From JADFRG01 sp964590515 (GTDB lineage: Bacteria > Chloroflexota > Anaerolineae > Anaerolineales > E44-bin32), in assembly GCA_964590515.1 (NCBI GenBank), contig CAZPZD010000022.1:1-37070 (forward strand): a DNA stretch of 37,070 nt, in the 5' to 3' direction. This document shows, one piece after another, positions 1 through 8,415 of this stretch. The stretch's first letter is position 1; every line of letters begins with the position of its first letter. Under the pieces are notes generated by a model. It worked only from the letters and a program-made list of their open reading frames with translations. It ran no database searches and was not told the DNA's origin. The position numbers and the translations under genes were made by a program.

Positions 1-18
1 TTCTGGTTTGCCGTGAGG

Positions 19-606
19 TCAGACATCGTCTTCACCGGTCTCGGCGGTCGGCTGCTCCCTAGCCCGGTCGCGCCTGCGGCGGCCGCCGTCCAGCCGCAAG
101 TGTCGAAGGAACTCCAGCACACTGGCCGCCACGCTTTGACCCTGGGCCAGGGCCCGATCGGCGAGCCCGCGAGCGCGGGCCAGGCGGATCTCGGACTCTT
201 CGTGAGTCAGCTCATATAGCTCGACCAGCACCCCGTGGGTGCTCTCCGGGTGGATGAAGGCGATCCGTTTTCCACCGGTTCCGACAATGGGTTCCGGATT
301 GATCAGCCGCACCCCGCGTGCGCTCAAACGGGCGAGGCATTCCTGGATATCGTCAACCTCGAGGCAAATGTGATGCAGACCCGGCCCGCGGCGCTCCAAG
401 TAGCGGGCGATACCACTGTTATCGGTCGTCGGCTTGACCAGCTCGACTTCCTGGTCTCCGGTTGACAGGAATGCCACGATCGAACCATGATCCGGAGCGT
501 CCTCGACGTGGGCCAGTTCAAGCCCCAACACGTCCCGCCAGAACTCCAGCGCCTGCTCGATATCGTCGACCAGCAGGGCGACATGGTTGATCCGGGTTAT
601 CGCCAT
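19..606 (-). CDS. mce: Methylmalonyl-CoA epimerase (VOC family) with basic C-terminal extension
   Basis: Interconverts (2S)- and (2R)-methylmalonyl-CoA between propionyl-CoA carboxylase and methylmalonyl-CoA mutase in the cytosol. The first ~135 residues form two glyoxalase/VOC repeats. Probable metal ligands by family pattern are His8 (NHVALLVDD), Glu55 (VELVKP), His79 (GLHHICLEVDD) and Glu129 (GVLVELYEL). The protein has 195 residues against about 135-150 for the family; residues ~137-195 are an Arg-rich tail with no recognisable domain. ATG start at 606 gives the exact VOC N-terminus, and a weak AAGTGAG lies upstream. It is the last gene of the minus-strand run, 41 bp after the mutase, which fixes the function well. 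The tail is the only odd part. Confidence 0.93.
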   Translation of the reverse strand: MAITRINHVALLVDDIEQALEFWRDVLGLELAHVEDAPDHGSIVAFLSTGDQEVELVKPTTDNSGIARYLERRGPGLHHICLEVDDIQECLARLSARGVRLINPEPIVGTGGKRIAFIHPESTHGVLVELYELTHEESEIRLARARGLADRALAQGQSVAASVLEFLRHLRLDGGRRRRDRAREQPTAETGEDDV

Positions 607-647
607 CGACTCACTTGGTTCTTCGATCTTATCATTGGCGCAAACTC

Positions 648-2309
648 TCAGGCGCTCCCGGACGGTCGGTATTCACCCCACAAGGTTCGCAGCCTGCCGC
701 ACATCTCGCCTAGGGTAACGTCAGCCTGCAGGCAGTCGATAAAGTGGGGGAGAAGATTGTCCGTCCCCCGCGCGGCCTGCTCGAGGCCGTCGAGCAGCCG
801 GTTGGCATGGGAGGAATCGCGGCGCGAACGGACCGCGCTCAACTGCCGGCGCTGCTCCTTCTCGATCATCGGGTCGACCGTCAACGCTTCCAAGCGGAGT
901 GCATCGTCGGATTGATAGGCATTCACGCCCACGATGCGGGTTTCGCTGCGCTCAATCTTCTGCTGGGCCCGGTAGGCGGCTTCCTCGATCTCGGACTGCA
1001 TGAATCCGCGCTCGACCGCAGCCAGCGCCCCGCCGAGGTTGTCTATCTGCTCCAGATACTCCTCGGCTCGGCCCTCGATCTCGTCGGTCAGTTTCTCGAC
1101 CTGGTAAGACCCGGCCAGCGGATCCACGGTGTCGGCAACCCCGGTCTCGTAGGCAATCACTTGCTGAGTCCGCAAAGCGATCCGGGCGGCCCGCTCGGTG
1201 GGAAGCCCCAGCGCCTCGTCCATGCTGTTGGTATGCAGGGATTGGGTCCCTCCCAAGACCGCGGCCAGCGCCTGCAGCGCGACCCGGACGACGTTGTTTT
1301 CCGGCTGCTGGGCGGTCAGGGTCGAACCGGCGGTCTGGGCATGGAAGCGCAGCCGGAGCGAACGTGGATCACGGGCGTTGAAGCGCTTACTGATCAGCCT
1401 GGGCCATAAGCGGCGGGCGGCCCGGAATTTGGCAACTTCTTCCAAGAGATCGTTGTGCGCACTGAAAAAGAAAGTCAGCCGCGGAGCGAACTCGTCGACC
1501 TGCATTCCGGCCGCCAGAGCAGCCTCGACGTAGGCCAGGGCGTTGGCGAACGTGAATGCAACCTCCTGCACAGCCGTGCAGCCGGCCTCCCGCATGTGGT
1601 AGCCCGAGATTGAGATGGGGTTCCACTGGCTCGCGACCCGGTGGCAGTAGCCGATTACATCCGTGACCAGCCGCAAAGCGGGCCCCGGAGGAAAGATGTA
1701 GGTCCCCCGGGCGATGTACTCTTTCAGAATGTCGTTCTGGGTCGTGCCGCGCAACCGTCCGGGGGCGATGTTCTGGCGTTGGCCCACTGCAATATACATC
1801 GCCAGGAGAATGGCGGCCGGCGCGTTGATGGTCATGCTGGTGGACACCTGTTCCAGCGGGATTCCCTGGAACAACCGATCCAGATCGTCCAGGCAGCTGA
1901 TCGACACACCGACTCGCCCCACCTCACCGGCGGCGAGCGGGTCATCGGCGTCGTAACCGATCTGAGTGGGGAGGTCGAATGCGACCGACAGGCCGCTCTG
2001 ACCCTGCCCCAGCAGATAGCGGAAGCGCTGGTTAGTCTCCCGGGCACTGGCGAACCCAGCGTACTGACGCATCGTCCAGAGCCGGCCGCGGTACATCGTG
2101 GGATGCACTCCGCGGGTGTACGGTTCCTGGCCTGGGAAGCCAACCTTCTCCTGGTACTCAGCAGCCGAGTGTTCGGGCAGATAGACCCGCTTGAGGCCGA
2201 TTTGGGAGGGAGTCTCGAATTTGCTCTGCCGTTCCGGCAAATCTTTGCTGGTCTGGGCGACGACCTCCGCCTCCGAGCGCTGGGAGGCCGACTTCAGCTC
2301 ATCGGTCAC
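648..2309 (-). CDS. mcmA1: Methylmalonyl-CoA mutase, catalytic (large/alpha) subunit without B12-binding domain
   Basis: Rearranges (R)-methylmalonyl-CoA to succinyl-CoA. The 553 residues cover only the substrate-binding TIM barrel; the cobalamin-binding domain (DxHxxG) is absent, as in two-subunit enzymes. Specificity residues fit methylmalonyl-CoA rather than isobutyryl-CoA: Tyr83 (MRQYAGF), Arg201 (EYIARGTYIF) and His238 (ISGYHMREAG) match Propionibacterium Tyr89, Arg207 and His244 with a constant offset of six. Isobutyryl-CoA mutases have Phe and Gln at the first two. The start codon is GTG at 2309, with GAGGGAG about 10 nt upstream; it lies 14 bp after the BCCP stop. The small B12 subunit and a MeaB chaperone are not in this window. 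Confidence 0.95.
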   Translation of the reverse strand: MTDELKSASQRSEAEVVAQTSKDLPERQSKFETPSQIGLKRVYLPEHSAAEYQEKVGFPGQEPYTRGVHPTMYRGRLWTMRQYAGFASARETNQRFRYLLGQGQSGLSVAFDLPTQIGYDADDPLAAGEVGRVGVSISCLDDLDRLFQGIPLEQVSTSMTINAPAAILLAMYIAVGQRQNIAPGRLRGTTQNDILKEYIARGTYIFPPGPALRLVTDVIGYCHRVASQWNPISISGYHMREAGCTAVQEVAFTFANALAYVEAALAAGMQVDEFAPRLTFFFSAHNDLLEEVAKFRAARRLWPRLISKRFNARDPRSLRLRFHAQTAGSTLTAQQPENNVVRVALQALAAVLGGTQSLHTNSMDEALGLPTERAARIALRTQQVIAYETGVADTVDPLAGSYQVEKLTDEIEGRAEEYLEQIDNLGGALAAVERGFMQSEIEEAAYRAQQKIERSETRIVGVNAYQSDDALRLEALTVDPMIEKEQRRQLSAVRSRRDSSHANRLLDGLEQAARGTDNLLPHFIDCLQADVTLGEMCGRLRTLWGEYRPSGSA

Positions 2310-2324
2310 GGGCTGGCGTCTCCC

Positions 2325-2822
2325 TCACGTCAAGCTGAGCAGAGTCTGATTCTGCTCGACATTGTCCCCGGTCCCCACCCGGATCCGGCCCACGGTCCCC
2401 GCCCGAGGCGCCTTGAGCTCGTTCTGCATTTTCATCGACTCCAGGATTACCAGGTTTTGTCCTTGCTCGACTGCCTGACCTTCTTCAACGGGAATGGCAA
2501 CCACCAGGCCCGGCATCGGAGCCGTGAGGCTGTACTCACCTTCAAGAACCGGTCCAGCTGAGGTGCTCTCACGCAGGCGTCGCTGGCGCTCGTCCTCGAC
2601 GGTGACGGCGAACAGATGACCCCGCAGTAATACTTCTATGTGCTCCTCGGTGCTTGAGACATTGGCTTCGAAAGACTCGCCATCCAGCAGAAGTGAGTAG
2701 ACCGGCTGGTCGGCCACGGAGTGAAAGTCGACCGCCAGCAATTGCCCATCCGCCAGGATCTGGCCCTCGGCGTTGATCTCGATCTCAAAAGTTCGGTCGC
2801 CAATCGTAGCGAGGTACTTCAT
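2325..2822 (-). CDS. Biotin carboxyl carrier protein of an acyl-CoA carboxylase
   Basis: Carries the biotin that shuttles carboxylate from the biotin carboxylase to the carboxyltransferase. In this 165-residue protein the C-terminal biotinyl domain (about 98-165) has the biotinylation motif ESMKM with Lys131 as attachment site, preceded by the APMPG turn typical of the fold. Residues 1-80 form a beta-rich N-terminal region like those in propionyl-CoA carboxylase and oxaloacetate decarboxylase carriers; a short charged linker joins the two. ATG at 2822 has no clear Shine-Dalgarno sequence. It lies 65 bp after the biotin carboxylase stop, in the same operon. The BirA ligase that would modify it is at 21390-22160. 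Confidence 0.93.
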   Translation of the reverse strand: MKYLATIGDRTFEIEINAEGQILADGQLLAVDFHSVADQPVYSLLLDGESFEANVSSTEEHIEVLLRGHLFAVTVEDERQRRLRESTSAGPVLEGEYSLTAPMPGLVVAIPVEEGQAVEQGQNLVILESMKMQNELKAPRAGTVGRIRVGTGDNVEQNQTLLSLT

Positions 2823-2887
2823 TGGGGCGATCCATAATCAAACACGCCGAGCATGGCTGGGGAGGGTGGCTGCATGGGTCAACAATC

Positions 2888-4396
2888 TCAGCGATGCATC
2901 CGTTCCCAGCGTCCCACCCATTTCCAGTTGCTCGTGTCGCGTTCGCTCCGGCGCACGATTTGGGCAGCCAGTTGAGTCTCACGGTGGGTGACGAGGGTGG
3001 CCAGCACCGCGGCGATCAGGGACATTTTCCCTTCGACCTGGCCCGGCTGTTCGAGCTGGAAGCGTTCCTCCACAAACCGGGTATCAAACTGACCGCCGAT
3101 AAAGCGGTGTGAGTCGAGCAGTTGTTGGTGAAATGGGATGTTGGTGCGGACTCCCAGGATTCGGAACTCCTCCAGCGCCCGGCGCATTCGCAGGATGGCC
3201 TCGCCCCGAGTCTCCCCCCAGCAGATCAGCTTGGAAATGAGGGAGTCGTAGTAAGGCGTGATCGTGAAGCCGGCGTACACTCCGGCATCCACCCGCACCC
3301 CAGGGCCGCTGGGTAGAATCACCGAGGTGAGCTGGCCGGTACTCGGACGAAAGTTGTTGTGAGGATCTTCAGCATTGATCCGGCACTCCAGCGCCCAGCC
3401 ATTGAGCTGGACTTGATCCTGGCTGTAGCGCAGTCGCCGCCCTCGAGCAATCCGGATCTGCTCCCGCACGATATCCACCCCGGTTACCATCTCGGTGACC
3501 GGGTGTTCGACCTGCAGCCGGGTGTTCATCTCCAGGAAATAGAAGTTGCGATTGGCGTCAACCAGGAATTCGATGGTCCCCGCGTTCAGGTAGTCGACCG
3601 AACGGGCGGCCCGGCAGGCCAGCTCGCCCATCCGACTTCGCAGCTCATCGTCCATGAACGGGGAGGGGGATTCTTCCAGCAGTTTCTGGTGGCGGCGCTG
3701 GAGCGAACACTCGCGTTCGCCCAGATGGATCACATTGCCATAGCTGTCGGCCATGATCTGAAACTCGATGTGGCGGGCCTCCGAGATCAACTTTTCCAGA
3801 TAGACGTTTCCATCCCCAAACGCGGCCTCTGCCTCTCGCCGGGCCGCGGCCAACAGCCCGGGCATCTCTTGCAGATGATCCACTTCGCGCATTCCCTTGC
3901 CGCCGCCTCCGGCGGTGGCTTTGATTAATAGGGGGAATCCGATCTGGGGCGCAATCGCCAGCAGCTCCTCGTCCCGCAGATTGCCCTCTCCTTCGGTGCC
4001 GGGAACGACCGGAATGCCGGCGGCCGCCACGGTCGCCCGGGCGACGGCCTTGTCGCCCATGGCCGCAATCGCGGACGGGCGGGGACCGATGAAGACCAAT
4101 CCGGCCTCCTGTACCGCCTGAGCGAAATCATCCCGCTCCGCCAAGAACCCATAGCCGGGGTGAATCGCGCCGACCCCGGATCGTTTGGCGATGTCGATGA
4201 TCTTGTCGCCGCGCAGGTAAGAGTCGCGGGAAGCCGGCGGTCCCAGCAAGTAAGCCTCGTCGGACTGGCGTACATGCAGCGCGGACCGATCAACCTCGGA
4301 GTAGACCGCCACGGTCTTGAGACCCAGCTCGCGGCAGGCCCGGATGATGCGAACTGCAATCTCTCCCCGATTGGCGATCAAGACCTTATTGAACAT
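2888..4396 (-). CDS. pccA: Biotin carboxylase subunit of propionyl-/acyl-CoA carboxylase
   Basis: ATP-dependent carboxylation of BCCP-biotin with bicarbonate. The 502 residues begin with the canonical FNKVLIANRGEIAVRI. The ATP-grasp glycine loop (KATAGGGGKGM), the HPGYGFLAE motif and the catalytic segment EMNTRLQVEHPVTE follow in order, then the C-terminal biotin carboxylase domain ending near residue 450. About 45 further residues form a linker-like tail instead of the fused BCCP domain found in long alpha subunits; BCCP is a separate gene downstream. A GGAG lies about 11 nt before the ATG. The start overlaps the end of the upstream membrane-protein gene by 11 bp, so translational coupling is likely. 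Pairing with pccB and the mutase genes suggests propionyl-CoA carboxylation; a role in acetyl-CoA carboxylation is not excluded. Confidence 0.93.
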   Translation of the reverse strand: MFNKVLIANRGEIAVRIIRACRELGLKTVAVYSEVDRSALHVRQSDEAYLLGPPASRDSYLRGDKIIDIAKRSGVGAIHPGYGFLAERDDFAQAVQEAGLVFIGPRPSAIAAMGDKAVARATVAAAGIPVVPGTEGEGNLRDEELLAIAPQIGFPLLIKATAGGGGKGMREVDHLQEMPGLLAAARREAEAAFGDGNVYLEKLISEARHIEFQIMADSYGNVIHLGERECSLQRRHQKLLEESPSPFMDDELRSRMGELACRAARSVDYLNAGTIEFLVDANRNFYFLEMNTRLQVEHPVTEMVTGVDIVREQIRIARGRRLRYSQDQVQLNGWALECRINAEDPHNNFRPSTGQLTSVILPSGPGVRVDAGVYAGFTITPYYDSLISKLICWGETRGEAILRMRRALEEFRILGVRTNIPFHQQLLDSHRFIGGQFDTRFVEERFQLEQPGQVEGKMSLIAAVLATLVTHRETQLAAQIVRRSERDTSNWKWVGRWERMHR

Positions 4397-5357
4397 CCGA
4401 CAGACTCCGATCCTGCGCCTTAGGGCGGCGGAACATGCTTCGCAACCCTGGCCACAACGCCCAGAGCAGCAGAGCGACGGGAAGCACCTTGGCTACGAAG
4501 TATATCCACGACCCAACTAGAACGCTTAGCAGAGGCAACTGAAGGATCCCCCAGGCCCAGCCCGGCACGGCCATCCCCAGGATCAGCACCGCAGAGGGGA
4601 GTGGAAAATACGGGCTGGAAAGCGCAGTCCCGGCCAAGATCGCGACCAATTTACGCTCCCGCGACCCGGGAACGGCGAGGATAAGCGGCCAGATCAGGAA
4701 GATCCAATTGCCCACTTGCGGCCAGACAGAGAGATTGCGGGACAGCAGGACCAGGTGGTCGATGTCGCCCAGTTCGGCTAGCCAGCCCGGAATCCAGAAG
4801 CCCGAGGTCAGTAAGGAGACGAACAAGACGGCCCCGGGGACCACGAGCGACTTGGATCGTGATGGGGACCACCACCAGAGGGCGAGACACGCTGGGAGTG
4901 AAAGCTGCGGTTTGAGGCAGGCTAGGATGAGCCCCGCTCCTGCCAGCACCGGTCGATCCTGCCGCGAGGCCCACCAGGCCAGCCCCAAACCGCCCGCGAC
5001 CAGCCCGTCGAGCTGCCCATAAAAGAGGATCCAGGCGAAGGCGAACGAGGTGAACACCATCCAGTGCACCCCGCCGAAGGCCCGAACGGCGAAGTAGAGG
5101 CCGGCCACGCTAGCGAGCGAGAGGGTTAGATAAGCGGCCGGCTCGCTGAGCCGGCCAAGCAGGGAAAACAGCCAATGGGCGTAGGCCGGGTAGCGCAGGA
5201 TCTCATTCTGCTCGCGGAACAGTTCAAGATCCAAGTGCCATTCGGGGTGGGGGGCGAAGAATACGAGCAGCCCCAGGGCCACGCCCAGGGACCACGGGAA
5301 CTTTGCGTAGGCGGAGAGGCGGGCCCGGGTGAGCTCCTTAGCGCGGGCGATTGCCAT
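4386..5357 (-). CDS. GT87-like (DUF2029-type) polytopic membrane protein
   Basis: A 323-residue, very hydrophobic protein with about eight to ten membrane segments. The middle has the pattern of GT87/DUF2029 polyprenyl-phosphate-mannose-dependent mannosyltransferases: YGQLDGLVAGGL, then about 25 residues later LACLKPQLSLP (GQ...KPQ). Family assignment rests on this signature only. The frame is open upstream to 5678, but that part lies inside pccB in another frame and looks like shadow sequence. I chose the ATG at 5357, 38 bp after the pccB stop, because a basic stretch and the first membrane helix follow. Its end overlaps the biotin carboxylase start by 11 bp, so it is embedded between two subunits of one carboxylase. 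Substrate unknown. Confidence 0.72.
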   Translation of the reverse strand: MAIARAKELTRARLSAYAKFPWSLGVALGLLVFFAPHPEWHLDLELFREQNEILRYPAYAHWLFSLLGRLSEPAAYLTLSLASVAGLYFAVRAFGGVHWMVFTSFAFAWILFYGQLDGLVAGGLGLAWWASRQDRPVLAGAGLILACLKPQLSLPACLALWWWSPSRSKSLVVPGAVLFVSLLTSGFWIPGWLAELGDIDHLVLLSRNLSVWPQVGNWIFLIWPLILAVPGSRERKLVAILAGTALSSPYFPLPSAVLILGMAVPGWAWGILQLPLLSVLVGSWIYFVAKVLPVALLLWALWPGLRSMFRRPKAQDRSLSDVQ

Positions 5358-5395
5358 ACTTCTTGTAGGCAGCGATGCGGGACCTGGCGCTCGCC

Positions 5396-6946
5396 CTACA
5401 GCGGGATATTGCCATGCTTCTTGGCCGGGTTGGAATCTCGCTTGTTGGAGAGCATCTCGAGGGCGTTGATCAAGTTCGGTCGGGTGAAACGCGGCTCGAT
5501 GACATCGTCGATGTAACCCCGCGAGGCGCTGATGTACGGATGGGCGAATTTTGTCCGGTATTCCGCAACCAACTCGGCTTTGCGCTTGTCTGGGTCTTCC
5601 GCTTCGGCGAGTTCCTTGCGGAAGATGATGCTTACGGCTCCCTCGGGCCCCATCACCGCGATTTCGGCGGTCGGCCAAGCCAGGTTCAGGTCGCCCCGGA
5701 TGTGCTTCGAGGACATCACGCAGTAAGCTCCTCCGTAGGCCTTGCGGGTGACCACGGTCAACTTAGGGACAGTGGCCTCACAATAGGCGTACAGCAACTT
5801 GGCGCCGCTGCGGATGATCCCGCCGTGTTCCTGGATGGTACCCGGCAGGAAACCGGGGACATCGACGAAAGTGACCAGGGGGATATTGAAGGCGTCGCAG
5901 AATCGGACGAAGCGGGCGGCCTTGACCGAGGCATTGATATCCAGTACTCCGGCCAGCACCGCCGGCTGATTGGCGACGATCCCGACGCTGTGACCTCCCA
6001 TCCGGGCGAACCCGACCACGATGTTCTGGGCGAAGGCCTCGTGGATTTCCAGGAAAGATCCGCCATCGATCACCAACCGGACGACCTCGCGTATGTCGTA
6101 TGGTTTGCTCGGATCGTCGGGCACAATCGTGTCAAGCGCCACCTCGGTCCGCAAGCGGTCATCGGTCGAAGGAACGAAGGGGGGGTCTTCCATGTTATTC
6201 TGCGGCAAGTACGACATCAGCACCCGAATCATGTAGAGACAATCGGCTTCCGAGGCTGCCACATAATGGCAGACCCCGGAGGTGCCCGCATGCACATCGG
6301 CCCCGCCCAGCTCTTCGAAGTCGACCTCCTCATGAGTCACCGATCGCACGACCTCGGGTCCGGTGACAAACATGTAGGACGATTTGCGCGCCATGAAAAT
6401 GAAGTCGGTCAGGGCGGGCGAGTACACTGCTCCCCCGGCGGTTGGTCCCAGAATGGCGCTGATCTGTGGTATCACGCCCGAGGCCAGCGTGTTGCGGAGG
6501 AAAATGTCGGCATAGCCGCCGAGCGAAACAACTCCTTCTTGAATCCGAGCACCGCCCGAATCGTTGATCCCAATCAACGGCGCGCCGTTCTTGATGGCCA
6601 TATCCATGATCTTGACGATCTTTTCCGCGTGCACCTCACCCAGGCTGCCGCCGAAGACCGTGAAGTCTTGAGAGAACACGTAGGTCAGCCGGCCCTCGAT
6701 AGTCCCCCAACCGGTGACGACGCTGTCACTCAGATACTTGCGTTCGTCTAGACCGAAATCCTGCGTTCGGTGAGTGACAAACATGTCGGTCTCGCGAAAG
6801 GAGCCCTTGTCAAGCAGCAGCTCCAGGCGCTCGCGGGCGGTAAGCCGCCCCCGCTGGTGCTGGGCATCAATTCGTTCGGCCCCTCCGGCTTGGCGCGCCT
6901 GACTGCGAAGGTGCTCCAGATTCCCGTGATTGGTATCTTGACTCAT
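5396..6946 (-). CDS. pccB: Propionyl-/acyl-CoA carboxylase, carboxyltransferase (beta) subunit
   Basis: Transfers carboxylate from biotin to an acyl-CoA, giving methylmalonyl-CoA from propionyl-CoA. The 516 residues form two crotonase-fold halves typical of PccB/AccD5/MmdA. Both oxyanion-hole glycine motifs are present (GPTAGGAVYSP near 170 and KAYGGAYCVM near 405), as are FSQDFTVFGGS and the C-terminal WPTAEIAVMGPEGAV. Residue 409 is Cys at the site that, as I recall the Streptomyces alignment, is Asp422 in PccB and Ile in AccB, so acyl specificity may differ from a standard PCC. An AGGAG Shine-Dalgarno precedes the ATG. The start overlaps the upstream membrane gene by 4 bp. Neighbouring mutase and epimerase favour propionyl-CoA. 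Confidence 0.94.
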   Translation of the reverse strand: MSQDTNHGNLEHLRSQARQAGGAERIDAQHQRGRLTARERLELLLDKGSFRETDMFVTHRTQDFGLDERKYLSDSVVTGWGTIEGRLTYVFSQDFTVFGGSLGEVHAEKIVKIMDMAIKNGAPLIGINDSGGARIQEGVVSLGGYADIFLRNTLASGVIPQISAILGPTAGGAVYSPALTDFIFMARKSSYMFVTGPEVVRSVTHEEVDFEELGGADVHAGTSGVCHYVAASEADCLYMIRVLMSYLPQNNMEDPPFVPSTDDRLRTEVALDTIVPDDPSKPYDIREVVRLVIDGGSFLEIHEAFAQNIVVGFARMGGHSVGIVANQPAVLAGVLDINASVKAARFVRFCDAFNIPLVTFVDVPGFLPGTIQEHGGIIRSGAKLLYAYCEATVPKLTVVTRKAYGGAYCVMSSKHIRGDLNLAWPTAEIAVMGPEGAVSIIFRKELAEAEDPDKRKAELVAEYRTKFAHPYISASRGYIDDVIEPRFTRPNLINALEMLSNKRDSNPAKKHGNIPL

Positions 6947-7365
6947 GAGCGATTCTCCTGAAAGTATTCACGCACGTTGGGCCGGCTCAGAATTACCGCC
7001 ACCAAGGCGACGGCCAGAGCCGTAAACAGTGCAGCTAGAGGCCAGCGGCCCCGGGTGTATTCAGAACGAGTGAGCCACAATCGATCGGCCCAGTACCAGC
7101 CCAGCACCAGCAGTCCGCCAACTCGCAGCAGACCTACCGCACTCTGCCTGCCCAGGAAGGCAAGCCGGGCGGTCAACCCTCCCCAAGCAGCCCAGAGGGC
7201 ATTTCGCCCCAAGAGATATGCCTTTGGAACCGAGTACGGGAGTTCCGGCAGGGTAAGGCCGGCCAGCCACCCGCCGAGAGTGAAAGCCGCTAGGGTTAAC
7301 ACTCCCAAGCTGAGCCAAGTTACGAGCGGCGGTCTGTGCCTGCCGGGTCGGCCGGGATGGGTCAT
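6943..7365 (-). CDS. Small polytopic membrane protein of unknown function
   Basis: I do not recognise this 140-residue protein. It has three to four hydrophobic segments (about residues 13-35, 55-70, 78-95 and 110-128) separated by Arg-rich loops, and a short hydrophilic C-terminus. The open frame extends to 7482, but the ATG at 7365 is preferred: it makes a 4-bp stop/start overlap with the oxidoreductase gene, and the extra upstream residues are Gly/Arg-rich shadow sequence of that gene. At its other end it overlaps the pccB start by 4 bp. Translational coupling on both sides suggests it is made with the carboxylase. No catalytic motif or signal peptide is visible. Confidence 0.68.
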   Translation of the reverse strand: MTHPGRPGRHRPPLVTWLSLGVLTLAAFTLGGWLAGLTLPELPYSVPKAYLLGRNALWAAWGGLTARLAFLGRQSAVGLLRVGGLLVLGWYWADRLWLTRSEYTRGRWPLAALFTALAVALVAVILSRPNVREYFQENRS

Positions 7366-8396
7366 CCAACCGCAAGTGTAATCTTGCCCCGCTGTTCGCC
7401 GGCCTCCATTCGGGCAAAGGCCGCCGCGGCCTCGGCCAACGGGAACGCCCGGTCGAGCACCGGCTTCAATTTGCCTTCGCATACCAAGTTCATGACCTTG
7501 GCGAATTCGCCGCGGGTACCCATCGTTGATCCGATGATCGTCAGATGCTTCCCGAAGATTAACCCATTGTCCAGTTCGACGGCCGACCCAGCCGTATCGC
7601 CGACCGTAAGAACGCGGCCGCCCTTGCGGGCCGCCCGCAAACTGAGTGGCATTGTTGGAGCGCCCACATTATCCACCACCACGTCTACGCCCCGTCGGCC
7701 CTGGGCAAGGTAAGCCGTTCTAGACCAATCCCCCACCTCCGACCGGTCGATGAGCAAGTCGGCACCCAACCGCGCCGCGATGGACAGCTTTTGCGGGTCT
7801 GACCCGACGACGTACACTGTCGCTCCGGCAAATTTGGCGATCTGAATGCTGGCGGTGTTGACTCCGCCGGACGCCCCAACCACGAGCACCACCTCTCCCG
7901 GCCGCACCCTGCCGCGGGTGATGAGCGAGTGCCAGGCGGTCAGATACACCAGCGCGCCGGCGGCCGCTTCTATGGCCGGGAAGCCCTCAGGCAACCTCAA
8001 TAGGTTTTCCTCCGGCAATACAATGTATTCACGAAAGGTACCCAGCGCATGTTCTCCAAGCAACCGCCAGTGGCGGCAGAGGTTGTCGAGACCGGCGACG
8101 CAGGCCTCACACAGGCCACAGCTGAGGTTAGGGTAGACCACGACTGGGTCGCCGACCGCGAACTGCGCGACGCCGTCTCCCAACTCGACCACCCGGCCCG
8201 CTCCATCGGCTCCCGGCACGTGTGGGAAGCTGAGCTTAAGACCGGGCCATCCGTTGCGGGTAAACAAATCCACTCGGTTGAGTGATACCGCCTCGAGCCG
8301 CACGAGAACTTCGCCACGGCCGGGCCTCGGCTCCGGCAACTCTCCGTACTCCAAAACCTCGTTGCCGCCGTGGGTGCGGTAGAAAACGCCCTTCAT
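7362..8396 (-). CDS. MDR-family NAD(P)-dependent oxidoreductase, quinone-reductase/zinc-binding dehydrogenase type
   Basis: A 344-residue medium-chain dehydrogenase/reductase with an N-terminal GroES-like domain and a Rossmann domain (VVGASGGVNTASIQIAK, about 160-180). The structural zinc lobe is present: Cys93, Cys96, Cys99, Cys107. The catalytic-zinc Cys is Asn40 (VSLNRVDLF), and the following His-Glu is His59 with Asp64 nearby, so hydride transfer is probably zinc-independent, as in quinone oxidoreductases or enoyl reductases. The start is the ATG at 8396, with TGGGAGG upstream; the frame runs on to 8510 but would overlap the previous gene. The acyl-CoA setting allows an enoyl-CoA reductase role, which is inference. 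Substrate not determinable. Confidence 0.85.
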   Translation of the reverse strand: MKGVFYRTHGGNEVLEYGELPEPRPGRGEVLVRLEAVSLNRVDLFTRNGWPGLKLSFPHVPGADGAGRVVELGDGVAQFAVGDPVVVYPNLSCGLCEACVAGLDNLCRHWRLLGEHALGTFREYIVLPEENLLRLPEGFPAIEAAAGALVYLTAWHSLITRGRVRPGEVVLVVGASGGVNTASIQIAKFAGATVYVVGSDPQKLSIAARLGADLLIDRSEVGDWSRTAYLAQGRRGVDVVVDNVGAPTMPLSLRAARKGGRVLTVGDTAGSAVELDNGLIFGKHLTIIGSTMGTRGEFAKVMNLVCEGKLKPVLDRAFPLAEAAAAFARMEAGEQRGKITLAVG

Positions 8397-8415
8397 GGCT
8401 TGGACCTCCCAGCGC

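Noticed and set aside
5358..5678. N-terminal extension of the GT87-like protein to 5678
   Set aside because: Residues before the ATG at 5357 are Arg/Pro-rich and lie inside pccB in a shifted frame.
5375..6751. 458-codon open frame on the plus strand
   Set aside because: Antisense to pccB, whose motifs are complete; long mirror frames are usual in GC-rich DNA.
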